Shown piece by piece: positions 27,826 to 35,781 of a stretch of DNA of 64,000 bases. This DNA is from Amycolatopsis jiangsuensis. Its GTDB lineage: Bacteria; Actinomycetota; Actinomycetes; Mycobacteriales; Pseudonocardiaceae. Within the stretch, counting starts at the first letter, position 1, and every line of letters starts with the position of its first letter. The notes beneath the pieces were generated by a model. That model saw only the letters and a list, made by a program, of their open reading frames with translations. It ran no database searches and was not told where the DNA came from. The position numbers and the translations under genes are program-made. The stretch covers positions 5,420,501-5,484,500 of the forward strand of contig NZ_JACHMG010000001.1 of the NCBI RefSeq assembly GCF_014204865.1. The letters run 5' to 3'.

Positions 27826-28431
27826 TCAGCCGAGCGCGGCGCGGGCGGCCTCGGTGCCGTCCCACACGTGGGCGCGGATGCCCACTGCCCTTGCGCCCTC
27901 CACATTGGACTCCCGGTCGTCGAAGAACAGGCAGTCGGCCGGTTCGGCGCCGAGCTGGTCCAGCAGCAGGTGGTAGATCTCCGCGTCCGGTTTCGCGCAG
28001 CGGACGTCGCCGGAGAAGATCAGGTGGCGGAAGAGTTTCGCCCACTCCTGCGTGCGCACCCATGCGCCGAACGACACCGAGGCGTTCGACAGCAGGGCGA
28101 GCGCGGCACCGGCCTCGGCCAGTGATTCCAGCAGCTCGACCGACGACGGGACCAGGTGCGTCCAGCCCGCCACGTCCAGTTCGGTGAGCTCGGCCGACTT
28201 CGTCTCGTCGACCTCGACACCCAGCCGTTCGCCGATCGAGGTCCAGTACGCCAGGTCCGTGGAACCACGGTCGTAGGCGTCCCGCAGCTCCCAGTAGGCC
28301 GGTTCGAACGCCGCCGCCGAAACCCCCATGGCCGCGGCCAGTTCCGGAATCGCGGTGGTGCGGGTGCACAGCACCTCGCCGTAGTCGAACACGATCCAGT
28401 GGGGCACGGGGCTCCTCTTCCGGTCAGGCAC
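27826..28431 (-). CDS. HAD-superfamily hydrolase (YihX-like)
   Basis: A 201-residue phosphatase-type enzyme. Motif I is VFDYGEVL with nucleophile Asp (the third residue is Gly, as in the YihX/epoxide-hydrolase-N branch), motif II is ALLSNAS, motif III is RCAKPDAEIY with the Lys, and motif IV is FFDDRESNVEGA. Probably removes phosphate from a small sugar or nucleotide phosphate. ATG 28431 overlaps the threonine aldolase stop by 8 nt, so the two are translationally coupled. Confidence 0.9.
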   Translation of the reverse strand: MPDRKRSPVPHWIVFDYGEVLCTRTTAIPELAAAMGVSAAAFEPAYWELRDAYDRGSTDLAYWTSIGERLGVEVDETKSAELTELDVAGWTHLVPSSVELLESLAEAGAALALLSNASVSFGAWVRTQEWAKLFRHLIFSGDVRCAKPDAEIYHLLLDQLGAEPADCLFFDDRESNVEGARAVGIRAHVWDGTEAARAALG

Positions 28432-29446
28432 CGTCGTCGATGCGGCGCAGCGCTTCTTCGATGTCGGCGGCGGAAAGATCGCGGTGCGTGGTGAACCGCA
28501 CCTTGCCCGCCATCGGCACGGTCCGGATGCCGAGCGAGTCCAGCCAGCTCAGCGCGGTCGGCAGATCCGGCACGTCGGCGAGCACGATGTTGGTGTCCGG
28601 CGGGGTGACGCGCCAGCCGTGTTCGGTCAGGCCGGTGGCCAGCCGCTGCGCGAACTCGTGCGTTTCGCCCAGCTCGTCGGCCCGGTCCAGGGCCACCAGA
28701 CAGGCCGCGGCCAGCACGCCGCCCTGGCGTACGCCGCCGCCGAGCATCTGCCGCATCCGGCGCGCGTGCTCCACGAACTCCTCGCTGCCCGCGACCACCG
28801 AGCCCACGGGTGCGCCGAGGCCCTTGCTGAAACAGGCCGACACGCTGTCCACCCCGACCGTCAGCGCCGCGGGCGGCACCTGCAGCGCCACCGCCGCGTG
28901 CCAGATCCGCGCGCCGTCCAGGTGCACGGTGAGCCCGGACTGCTTCGCGACCGACAGCAGCCGCGCGTGCTCGTCCGGCGGGGTGACCGCGCCACCCGCC
29001 GCGTTGTGCGTGTTCTCCAGGCACAGCAGTGTGGTGCGGAGCGCGAAGTACGGCCCGGTGGTGCCGATCGCGGCGGCCAGCGTCTCCGGGGTGGGCCGGC
29101 CGGGGCCCGCGTCGTGCTCGAGCAGGTCCGGCATCCCGCCGGCCAGCCAGGCCGCCGAGCCGAGTTCGTTGGCGAGCACGTGCGCGCCGCGCGTGGCGAG
29201 GAACCGGTCACCGCGGCGCAGGTGCACGCTCAGCGCGATCAGGTTCGCCATGGTGCCGCTGGGCGTCCACAGCGCGGCCGGCATGCCGAGCACCTGGGCG
29301 GCGCGCTGCTCCAGCCGGGCGATGGTGGGGTCGGTTCCGATGACGTTGTCGTCGACTTCGGCCTCCGCCATGGCCTGGCGCATGACGTCGTCCGGACGGG
29401 TGACGGTGTCGGAGCGGAAATCGATCGGCCGGACTGAGCTGGTCAC
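28424..29446 (-). CDS. ltaE: Low-specificity threonine aldolase
   Basis: A PLP enzyme cleaving threonine/allo-threonine to glycine and acetaldehyde. It is 340 residues, a normal length. FRSDTVTRPDDVMRQAM is the family N-terminus; DPTIARLEQRAAQVLG and PSGTMANLIAL follow. The PLP lysine is in SACFSKGLGAPVGSVV. The HLDGARIWHAAVAL segment supplies the PLP-contacting Asp and Arg. The HAD hydrolase overlaps its 3' end; whether that enzyme acts in the same pathway is unknown. Confidence 0.93.
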   Translation of the reverse strand: MTSSVRPIDFRSDTVTRPDDVMRQAMAEAEVDDNVIGTDPTIARLEQRAAQVLGMPAALWTPSGTMANLIALSVHLRRGDRFLATRGAHVLANELGSAAWLAGGMPDLLEHDAGPGRPTPETLAAAIGTTGPYFALRTTLLCLENTHNAAGGAVTPPDEHARLLSVAKQSGLTVHLDGARIWHAAVALQVPPAALTVGVDSVSACFSKGLGAPVGSVVAGSEEFVEHARRMRQMLGGGVRQGGVLAAACLVALDRADELGETHEFAQRLATGLTEHGWRVTPPDTNIVLADVPDLPTALSWLDSLGIRTVPMAGKVRFTTHRDLSAADIEEALRRIDDGA

Positions 29447-29578
29447 GAACCGATCACATCACAACACCGGGGTCCGGTTCAACGTGCCCGGGTGGAACTC
29501 GTCCGGCCGGCCGTGCAACCGTGGACGCCCCCGGATCCGTCCTCCCCCTGACAACGCACGAGTGGAGCTGCAGAGCGC

Positions 29579-30088
29579 GTGGACCAGCGCGACGAACAGG
29601 AGTTCGCGGAGTACTTCGCCGCGAAGCGGGATGCCGTCCGCCGGACCGCGTACCTGCTCTGCGGTGACTGGCACAAGGCCGACGACCTCGCCCAGACGGC
29701 GTTCGTCGCGCTGCACCGGAGGTGGAAGAAGATCAGGGACCGCGCGGCCACCGACGCCTACCTGCGCAAGACGCTGGTGCGTGCGGTGATCGACGAATCG
29801 CGCCGGCCGTGGCGGCGGGAGCGGCAGACGGACGTGCTGCCGGAACCGGTGCCGGACGGCCCGGGCCTTGCCGAACGGGTCGCGACCAGGGAGGACCTGC
29901 TCGCGGCGTTGAAAGAGGTCCCGCCACGGCAGCGGGCGGTGCTGGTTCTGCGCTACTTCGACGGGCTCGACGTGGGCGCCGCGGCGAAGGCGCTCGGCTG
30001 CAGCGAAGGCAACGTGAAGAGCCAGACGGCGCGGGGGCTGGCGAACCTGCGGCAGGTGCTGGAACGGGAGGTGGAGACCGGTGGATGA
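29579..30088 (+). CDS. SigE-family ECF RNA polymerase sigma factor
   Basis: A 169-residue group IV sigma factor. Region 2 reads FAEYFAAKRDAVRRTAYLLCGDWHKADDLAQTAFV, the start typical of the actinobacterial 'SigE family'; region 4 reads LPPRQRAVLVLRYFDGL-like (VPPRQRAVLVLRYF) with helix-turn-helix ALGCSEGNVKSQTARGLANLR. GTG 29579. Its stop overlaps the next gene by 8 nt; that membrane protein is the obvious candidate for its control. Target promoters are unknown. Confidence 0.93.
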   Translation: MDQRDEQEFAEYFAAKRDAVRRTAYLLCGDWHKADDLAQTAFVALHRRWKKIRDRAATDAYLRKTLVRAVIDESRRPWRRERQTDVLPEPVPDGPGLAERVATREDLLAALKEVPPRQRAVLVLRYFDGLDVGAAAKALGCSEGNVKSQTARGLANLRQVLEREVETGG

Positions 30089-30788
30089 GCACGACGTGGA
30101 GAAGTTGTTCTCCGGCGCTCCCGGTGACGTGCCTTCGCCGACCTTCGACGTGGCCGACGTGGTCCGGCGTTCACGCCGCGAGACGCTGCGCCGGCGCAAC
30201 CGGTTTACCGCGGGTGCCGCCGCGGTACTCGTGGCCGCGGGGTTCGGAACCTGGGGAATCGTGGGCAGTACGGGCGGAACGTCCGGTTCGCCCGCCACGC
30301 TGAATTCCGCCGGGGGTCCGGCGCAACCCAGTGCGTCGGCCGCACGTCCTCTGGGTACTGACAGCGGAAGTGTCCAGAACTTCCCGGCCCAGCCTTCTCG
30401 GCAGGGAGACAGCGGGGACGGGAGGACCGGCCCTCGGGTCGAAGGCACCCACGGGTGCGCACGGGTGGACTGGGAGCTCGCCACAGCCCTCGCTGGCGAG
30501 CTCCCAGGCCACTTGACCGCCAAGGGTGCCTCCCCGGGCAGCGTGTGTACGACGGGTGCGCGCGGCGCGGGGTTCCCGCTCGCCGACGGTGCGATCTCGG
30601 TCGCCGTCTTCCCCGCGGGCAAGCCGGTCGCGGTGCCCGCTCAGCCGGCCGGCGCGGCCAGCCTGCGGCGGACGACCCCCGGCGGTGCGACGCTGGTACT
30701 CGTCAGCGTGCCCGGGACGACCGGCGATCCGGCGCCGTACGCGGGGGACCTCGACCGGTACGCGGACGGCCTGGCTGCCCGGTTCTGA
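30081..30788 (+). CDS. Single-pass membrane protein paired with sigma factor
   Basis: A 235-residue protein with a cytosolic N-terminal 40 residues (VEKLFSGAPGDVPSPTFDVADVV), one transmembrane helix (FTAGAAAVLVAAGFGTWGIVG), a Ser/Gly/Pro-rich linker and an extracytoplasmic domain with Cys at about 131 and 155. The layout resembles membrane partners encoded after SigE-family factors. No ZAS (HxxxCxxC) motif is present, so it is not a classic zinc anti-sigma factor. GTG start overlaps the sigma stop. Confidence 0.75.
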   Translation: MDEHDVEKLFSGAPGDVPSPTFDVADVVRRSRRETLRRRNRFTAGAAAVLVAAGFGTWGIVGSTGGTSGSPATLNSAGGPAQPSASAARPLGTDSGSVQNFPAQPSRQGDSGDGRTGPRVEGTHGCARVDWELATALAGELPGHLTAKGASPGSVCTTGARGAGFPLADGAISVAVFPAGKPVAVPAQPAGAASLRRTTPGGATLVLVSVPGTTGDPAPYAGDLDRYADGLAARF

Positions 30789-30824
30789 CTGCTGCCTGTG
30801 GCGTGGCTGGCAGAATGACCGGCC

Positions 30825-31424
30825 ATGACCGCCGCAGCGACCACGCCCAAAGGTGAGCGACGCCGGGCGGCGCTGGTCGAAGCCGCGGCGGAGCTGCTGG
30901 CCGAGGGCGGATTCGACGCGGTCCGCCACCGCGCGGTCGCCGAGCGCGCCGGGCTGCCGCTCGCGTCGACCACGTACTACTTCGATTCGCTCGAAGACCT
31001 CGTGACCGCCGCGGTCGAACACCATTCGCGGGCCGAGCTGGACAACGGCAGGCGCAGGCTGGACGAGCTGGCCACCCGCAACCGCGGGGTGCAGGCCACC
31101 GTGGAACTGGTGCTGGATCTGCTGCTGGGCCCGTCGAGTGGTGATCCCGAGGCGGACGCGGAAGCCGTGCTGCTGCGGTACGAACGGCTCGTCGCCACCG
31201 GACGGCGCCCGTACCTGCGCCCGCTCATGCGCACGTTGTCCGCGCAGCTGGACGAGTTGCTGACCGAGATCTTCGCCCGCTCGGGCACCCCGGTGACCGA
31301 GGCGGAGCTGGAGAAACTCGTCGCGCTGGTGGACGGCGCGGTGGTGAACGCGCTGATCGCGATCGATCCCGCGCCGCGGACCGCTGCCGCCCGGATGTTG
31401 AACGCGGCGCTGTCGGACGACTGA
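30825..31424 (+). CDS. TetR family regulator
   Basis: A 199-residue repressor-type protein. The HTH reads VRHRAVAERAGLPLASTTYYF, a variant common in TetR_C_17-like members. The C-terminal half is helical, ends LSDD and holds the ligand pocket. CAGAAT 8 nt before ATG 30825 may be a -10 box giving a very short leader. It is convergent with the GntR gene; its regulon is not evident from the neighbours. Confidence 0.88.
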   Translation: MTAAATTPKGERRRAALVEAAAELLAEGGFDAVRHRAVAERAGLPLASTTYYFDSLEDLVTAAVEHHSRAELDNGRRRLDELATRNRGVQATVELVLDLLLGPSSGDPEADAEAVLLRYERLVATGRRPYLRPLMRTLSAQLDELLTEIFARSGTPVTEAELEKLVALVDGAVVNALIAIDPAPRTAAARMLNAALSDD

Positions 31425-31451
31425 GGCGTTGCCGGACAGGGGTTCCTGGGT

Positions 31452-32144
31452 TCAGCCTCGGGCCCGGTCGAGGTCGTCGTGCGATTTCGCGACCAGGGCC
31501 AGCATCGCGGATTCCGCGCCGGCCGGGTCACCGGCGGCGACGGCGTCCAGCACCGCACGGTGACTCGGTACCGGATCGTCGCTGCCGCGGGTGCTGTGCA
31601 CGAGTTCGTCGCGGGCGGCCAGCCCGATCGCGAGCACGCGTTCGACCTGCCGCAGGAAGTTGTTGTGGGTGGCGGTCATCAGCGCGCGGTGGAAGGCGAG
31701 GTCGGCTTCGACGCTGGCGTCCGGATCGTCGGCGGCCGCCATCGCGTCCAGCGCTTTCCGCAGTGCGGTGAGGTCCTCGTCGCTCGCGCGTGCGGCGGCG
31801 AGCCGTGCGGCGGCAGGCTCGACCACGGTGCGGACCTCGGTCAGCTCGTCGAAGAGACCGGGGTTTCCGCTCGCCGCGGTCTGCCAGCGCATCACGTCGG
31901 CGTCCAGCACGTTCCAACGCTCGCGCGGGCGCACGAACGTGCCGCGCTTCTGCCGCGCGTCGATCATCCCCTTGGCGGCCAGCACTTTCAGTGCCTCGCG
32001 GAGCACAGTCAGGCTGATGTCCAGCTCCTCGCGCAGGGCGGGCAGATCGAGCACAGTGCCTTCGCCCCACTCTCCGGACACGATCCGGGCGGCCAGCGTC
32101 TCCACGGTCTGGCCGTGCAGACCGCGAGGGCGATGTTCGGTCAC
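31452..32144 (-). CDS. GntR/FadR-type regulator of the sugar-acid cluster
   Basis: A 230-residue regulator. The winged-helix domain (GQTVETLAARIVSGEWGEGTVL, LREELDISLTVLREALKVLAAKG) is followed by an FCD ligand domain (ADLAFHRALMTATHNNFLRQ with metal-binding Asp/His). FadR-subfamily proteins such as DgoR bind sugar acids or keto acids and repress catabolic genes. It is the last gene of the aldolase-lactonase-regulator operon, 16 nt after the lactonase. The likely operator is the AT-rich inverted repeat at 33811-33826. Confidence 0.9.
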   Translation of the reverse strand: MTEHRPRGLHGQTVETLAARIVSGEWGEGTVLDLPALREELDISLTVLREALKVLAAKGMIDARQKRGTFVRPRERWNVLDADVMRWQTAASGNPGLFDELTEVRTVVEPAAARLAAARASDEDLTALRKALDAMAAADDPDASVEADLAFHRALMTATHNNFLRQVERVLAIGLAARDELVHSTRGSDDPVPSHRAVLDAVAAGDPAGAESAMLALVAKSHDDLDRARG

Positions 32145-32160
32145 AGTGCCTTCCTTCGAG

Positions 32161-33144
32161 TCACAGGGGAAGAACGAAGCTCGGTGACCCCGTACGGAAA
32201 CGGCGAGGCTCGACTTTGCCGAGATCTGCCAACGGAAACGCGGTGATCACGTCGTCCTGCTGCGCGGCGACGTAGCAGACTTCCCCGACCACGGCGAAAT
32301 GCCGGGGATGCGCGCCGCACGGCTGGTCGGCCTTCGCCCGTGCGCCTTCGAACGACGTGACACAGTCCGGCCCGCGGTTGGAAAGGTAGGTGCCGGATTC
32401 CAGAACTTCCAGGTGCGCCACCAGCGACGCGCCGCCCGCGGCGGTGGCCGGGGTGCTGGCAATGACTTCGAAATCACCCACGGACGTCTCGCGCACGGTC
32501 AGCAGCTCACCGGAAAGTTCGCCCACCACATAGGCTTCCGCGCTGCCCGGAACGCGGACGAGTTGCCGTGGCCCGGTTCCCGGCGGCAGCTTCGACACCG
32601 ATCGCGGCGAGAGCTTGCCCGCAGCCGAAACCGAGTAGCTGCGGATCTCGTCGGTGCCCAGATCCACCGCGCTCACCACGGAACCGTCGGGCGAAGGCAC
32701 CGCCATGTGCACGTGGGCGCTTTCCTGCCGCTCGGCGTCCGGTCCGCCACCGCTGTGCTGCACGAGGTCGGTGCGGCCTTCGATCCGGCCGTCCGCGCGA
32801 AGCGCGAACACCGCCAGGCTGCCTCCGGTGTAGTTGGCGCAGAACAGGAATCGTCCATCAGGGGAAACCGCGAGGTGACACGGATCCGCCCCGCCGGTGG
32901 CCTCGACGTCGAGCGCGGTCAGCTCGTCCCCGGAGAGCGAAATCGACGTGACCTCACCGGTTTCGGTTTCGTTGGCGGCGTAGACCATCGGCAGCGCCGG
33001 ATGTTTTGCCAGCCACGACGGCGAGGCCATCGGCAAGGTCGACTCGTGCGTCAACTCTCCCGAGGACGCCCGGCGCAGGACCGAGACACCCGTGCCGTTA
33101 CCGCCCTTTTCCGCCGTGTAGCAGCCGACCAGTACCGCGCTCAC
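32161..33144 (-). CDS. Lactonase, seven-bladed propeller (Pgl-like)
   Basis: A 327-residue lactonase-family (PF10282) beta-propeller. It starts MSAVLVGCYTAEKGGNGTGVSV and shows repeated blade edges: PSWLAKHPALPMVYAANE, CHLAVSPDGRFLFCANYTGGS, VHMAVPSPDGSVVSAVDLG and PRHFAVVGEVCYVAAQ. It would open a sugar lactone made by a dehydrogenase to the free acid. It overlaps the aldolase gene by 4 nt. In context the substrate is probably an aldonolactone (galactono- or a related lactone). Confidence 0.88.
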   Translation of the reverse strand: MSAVLVGCYTAEKGGNGTGVSVLRRASSGELTHESTLPMASPSWLAKHPALPMVYAANETETGEVTSISLSGDELTALDVEATGGADPCHLAVSPDGRFLFCANYTGGSLAVFALRADGRIEGRTDLVQHSGGGPDAERQESAHVHMAVPSPDGSVVSAVDLGTDEIRSYSVSAAGKLSPRSVSKLPPGTGPRQLVRVPGSAEAYVVGELSGELLTVRETSVGDFEVIASTPATAAGGASLVAHLEVLESGTYLSNRGPDCVTSFEGARAKADQPCGAHPRHFAVVGEVCYVAAQQDDVITAFPLADLGKVEPRRFRTGSPSFVLPL

Positions 33145-33755
33145 CCGTCCTCCCGCACCATCGCGGCGACCCTGGCCCGGGTCTCCTCAGCCGAACCACG
33201 GGTCAGCGCCGAGCCGATTCCACAGGCCACCGCGCCGGCCGCGAGCCATTCCGGTACGTCGCCGGGAGCGATGCCACCGGTCGGCACGAGCGGGGCCTGC
33301 GGCACTGCCGCGCGTACGTCCTTCACCCACTGCGGGCCCAGCGCCGAGGCCGGGAAAACCTTCACCGCGTCGGCGCCTTCTTCCAGCGCACGCACGATTT
33401 CGGTGACCGACCCGGTGCCGGGAAACGCTGCCGCGCCGTACCGATGCGCTGTCCGCAGGACCTCGGTGTGCAGGGACGGAGACACGAGGAACCGCGCGCC
33501 GGCCCGGATCGCCGCCGTGGCGGACGACTCGTCGAGCACCGTGCCCGCCCCGACCGTCGCGTCCGGATACGCCGCGGCCAGCTCTTCGATGGCGGCCAGC
33601 GCACCCGGGTTCGTGAGTGGCACCTCCACCGAACCGAGCCCCGCGTCGAGCACCGCCCGCGCCGCCGCGACCGCCGACGCCGCGTCCGCGGTCCGCACGA
33701 TGCCCACGACCCCCTGTCGCAGCGCCTCCTGCGTGATCTGCCACCGATACCTCAT
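33141..33755 (-). CDS. 2-keto-3-deoxy-6-phosphogluconate/galactonate-type aldolase
   Basis: A 204-residue class I aldolase giving pyruvate and an aldehyde. Visible features: GIVRTADAASAVAAARAVLD (Arg), SVEVPLTNPGALAAI (catalytic Glu), VGAGTVLD, FLVSPSLHTEV, AAFPGTGSVTEIVRALEEGA, and ADAVKVFPASALG with the Schiff-base lysine, then VPTGGIAP. The pattern fits both Eda and DgoA. ATG 33755 begins MRYRWQITQEAL; longer starts would enter the operator region. It is the first gene of the leftward operon. Confidence 0.9.
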   Translation of the reverse strand: MRYRWQITQEALRQGVVGIVRTADAASAVAAARAVLDAGLGSVEVPLTNPGALAAIEELAAAYPDATVGAGTVLDESSATAAIRAGARFLVSPSLHTEVLRTAHRYGAAAFPGTGSVTEIVRALEEGADAVKVFPASALGPQWVKDVRAAVPQAPLVPTGGIAPGDVPEWLAAGAVACGIGSALTRGSAEETRARVAAMVREDG

Positions 33756-33810
33756 CAACGCACCTCCTCGCGGCCACCTTGGCACGTCCGTCAGGGTATC
33801 GCGTGAAAAC

Positions 33811-33826
33811 ATAAATTATGGTTTAT
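33811..33826. promoter_or_regulatory. Candidate GntR operator between divergent sugar-acid operons
   Basis: ATAAA (33811-33815) and TTTAT (33822-33826) form an inverted repeat in a sharply AT-rich 22-bp patch (33806-33827), midway between the aldolase and SDR starts. It is a probable GntR-family operator overlapping both promoters. Confidence 0.6.
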
Positions 33827-33852
33827 TCTCGGGACGGCTGCGAAGGAGGACC

Positions 33853-34575
33853 ATGTCCACCAGCACGACGTCCATCGAGAAGGCGTCCACCGAACGGAAG
33901 ACCGCCGTCGTGACCGGAGCGGCCACCGGGATCGGTGCCGCCACCACCCGGCAGCTCGAGGCCGACGGCTACCGCGTCGTCGGAGTGGACATCGCCCCGC
34001 TCACCGATGGTGTACAGGGCGATGTCGCCGACGACGACACCTGGCGCCGGGTGCTGGACACCGCAGGTGCGGTCGACGCGCTGGTCAGCAACGCCTACGT
34101 GCCCACCACCGGGCCCCTGCACGAGACCGACCGGCAGCAGTGGCAGCGTCAGCTGGACGTGAACCTCACTGCCTCGTACTTGGCGATGCGAGCCTGCCTG
34201 CCCTCACTGCGTGCGCGGGGAGGGTCGGTCGTGCTGGTGTCCTCGGTGCACGCGCGGTTCGGTCTGCCGGGCCATCCGGCGTACGCGGCCGGCAAGGGCG
34301 CGCTGATCGCGCTGGCCCGGCAACTGGCCGTCGAGTACGCGCCGGACGTGCGGGTGAACGCCGTACTGCCGGGCCCGGTGCGTACTCGCGCGTGGGCCCG
34401 GGTCGGCGACGACGACCGTGCCCGCAGCGCCCGGGCGACTCCGGCCGGACGGCTCGGCGAGCCGGACGAGATCGCGGCGGCCATCGCGTTCCTGCTCTCG
34501 CCCGCGGCCTCGTTCGTCACGGGCGCCGACCTGACCGTCGACGGCGGCTGGTCGGCCGCCAAGGATTCCGCATAG
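33853..34575 (+). CDS. SDR dehydrogenase, probable sugar dehydrogenase
   Basis: A 240-residue classical short-chain dehydrogenase. TGAATGIGAATTRQL is the NAD(P) motif, VSNAY replaces the usual NNAG, and the catalytic residues are Ser in VLVSSVHARF and Tyr/Lys in YAAGK. AVLPGPVRTR follows and GADLTVDGGWS closes it. In the cluster it would oxidise an aldose to its lactone. AAGGAGGA precedes ATG 33853. The galactonate dehydratase gene follows after 13 nt. Confidence 0.88.
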   Translation: MSTSTTSIEKASTERKTAVVTGAATGIGAATTRQLEADGYRVVGVDIAPLTDGVQGDVADDDTWRRVLDTAGAVDALVSNAYVPTTGPLHETDRQQWQRQLDVNLTASYLAMRACLPSLRARGGSVVLVSSVHARFGLPGHPAYAAGKGALIALARQLAVEYAPDVRVNAVLPGPVRTRAWARVGDDDRARSARATPAGRLGEPDEIAAAIAFLLSPAASFVTGADLTVDGGWSAAKDSA

Positions 34576-34588
34576 GAGGTAGGGCCGG

Positions 34589-35737
34589 GTGAAGATCACC
34601 GGGATCGAGACGTTCCTCGTCCAGCCGCGCTGGCTGTTTCTCAAGGTCAGTACGGACGAGGGCATCTGCGGCTGGGGCGAGCCCGTGGTGGAGGGTCGCG
34701 CGGACACCGTGCGCGCCGCTGTGCACGAGCTGGCCGAGCTGGTCGTCGGCAGGGACCCGCTGCGCATCGAGGACCACTGGCAGGTGCTGCGCCGGGGCGG
34801 TTTCTACCGCGGTGGCCCGGTGCTCTCCAGTGCGCTGGCGGGCTTCGACCACGCGTTGTGGGACATCGCCGGGAAGGTGCGCGGGGTGCCCGTGCACGAA
34901 CTGCTCGGCGGACCGGTGCGCGATCGCGTGCGGGTGTACTCCTGGGTGGGCGGTGACCGCCCGTCCGGCATCTTCGACGCGGTGTCCGCGCAGGTCGAGG
35001 CGGGTTTCACCGCGGTGAAGATGAACGTCGCCGGCCCGCTCGGGCCGATCGTCTCCCCCGCGGAGGCGAACGCCGCGCTTGACCGGGCGCGGCAGGCGCG
35101 CGAAGCCCTTGGTCCGGACCGCGACCTGGCGATCGACTTCCACGGCCGCGTTTCGCCGGCGATGGCGCGGCGGCTGGTGAAAATGCTCGAAGAGGTCCAG
35201 CCGATGTTCGTCGAGGAGCCGATCCTGCCCGAGCTGCCCGCCGAGGTGCTCTCCTCGGTGGTCGAGGCGTCGACGGTGCCGATCGCGACCGGGGAACGGC
35301 TCTTCTCGCGCTGGGAGTTCAAACCGGTGCTCGACGCGGGAATCGCGGTGGTGCAACCGGATCCGTCGCATGCGGGCGGGATTTCCGAGCTGCGGAGGAT
35401 CGCCTCGCTCGCCGAGATCTACGGTGCGAGCCTGGCCCCGCACTGCCCGCTCGGCCCGATCTCCCTGGCCGCGGCCATGCAGGTGGCGTTCGCGACGCCC
35501 AACTTCCTGATCCAGGAACAAAGCCTCGGCATGCACTACCACGACGGCCACGAACCGGTCGCCTACCTGGCCGACTCCGCGTTGTTCCGGTTCACCGACG
35601 GCTACGCCGCCCGCCCGGAAGGCCCCGGCCTCGGCATCGAGGTGGACGAGGAGGCAGTGCGGCGCGCCGACGAGACCGGGCACCGATGGCGCTCCCCGGT
35701 GTGGCGGCTCGACGACGGTGGTCTCGCCGAATGGTGA
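34589..35737 (+). CDS. dgoD: Galactonate dehydratase-type enolase-superfamily enzyme
   Basis: Dehydrates an aldonic acid to a 2-keto-3-deoxy acid. Its 382 residues equal the length I recall for E. coli DgoD. Visible: MKITGIETFLVQPRW, HALWDIAGKVRGVPVHELLGG, metal ligands in AIDFHGR (Asp, plus catalytic His), FVEEPI (Glu) and IATGERLFSRWEF (Glu), then VVQPDPSHAGGI and the second catalytic His in APHCPLGPI. The substrate is probably galactonate; a related aldonate is possible. GTG start; co-transcribed with the SDR. Confidence 0.92.
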   Translation: MKITGIETFLVQPRWLFLKVSTDEGICGWGEPVVEGRADTVRAAVHELAELVVGRDPLRIEDHWQVLRRGGFYRGGPVLSSALAGFDHALWDIAGKVRGVPVHELLGGPVRDRVRVYSWVGGDRPSGIFDAVSAQVEAGFTAVKMNVAGPLGPIVSPAEANAALDRARQAREALGPDRDLAIDFHGRVSPAMARRLVKMLEEVQPMFVEEPILPELPAEVLSSVVEASTVPIATGERLFSRWEFKPVLDAGIAVVQPDPSHAGGISELRRIASLAEIYGASLAPHCPLGPISLAAAMQVAFATPNFLIQEQSLGMHYHDGHEPVAYLADSALFRFTDGYAARPEGPGLGIEVDEEAVRRADETGHRWRSPVWRLDDGGLAEW

Positions 35738-35781
35738 GGCGCGGGAGACGCCCACCGGAGGGTGGGCGTCTCCGGCGCCTC
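35736..35781. terminator. Long bidirectional hairpin
   Basis: GGAGACGCCCACC (35744-35756) pairs perfectly with 35761-35773 around a 4-nt loop; an outer stem GAGGCGC (35736-35742) pairs with 35775-35781. It overlaps the stop codons of both convergent genes. Confidence 0.88.
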
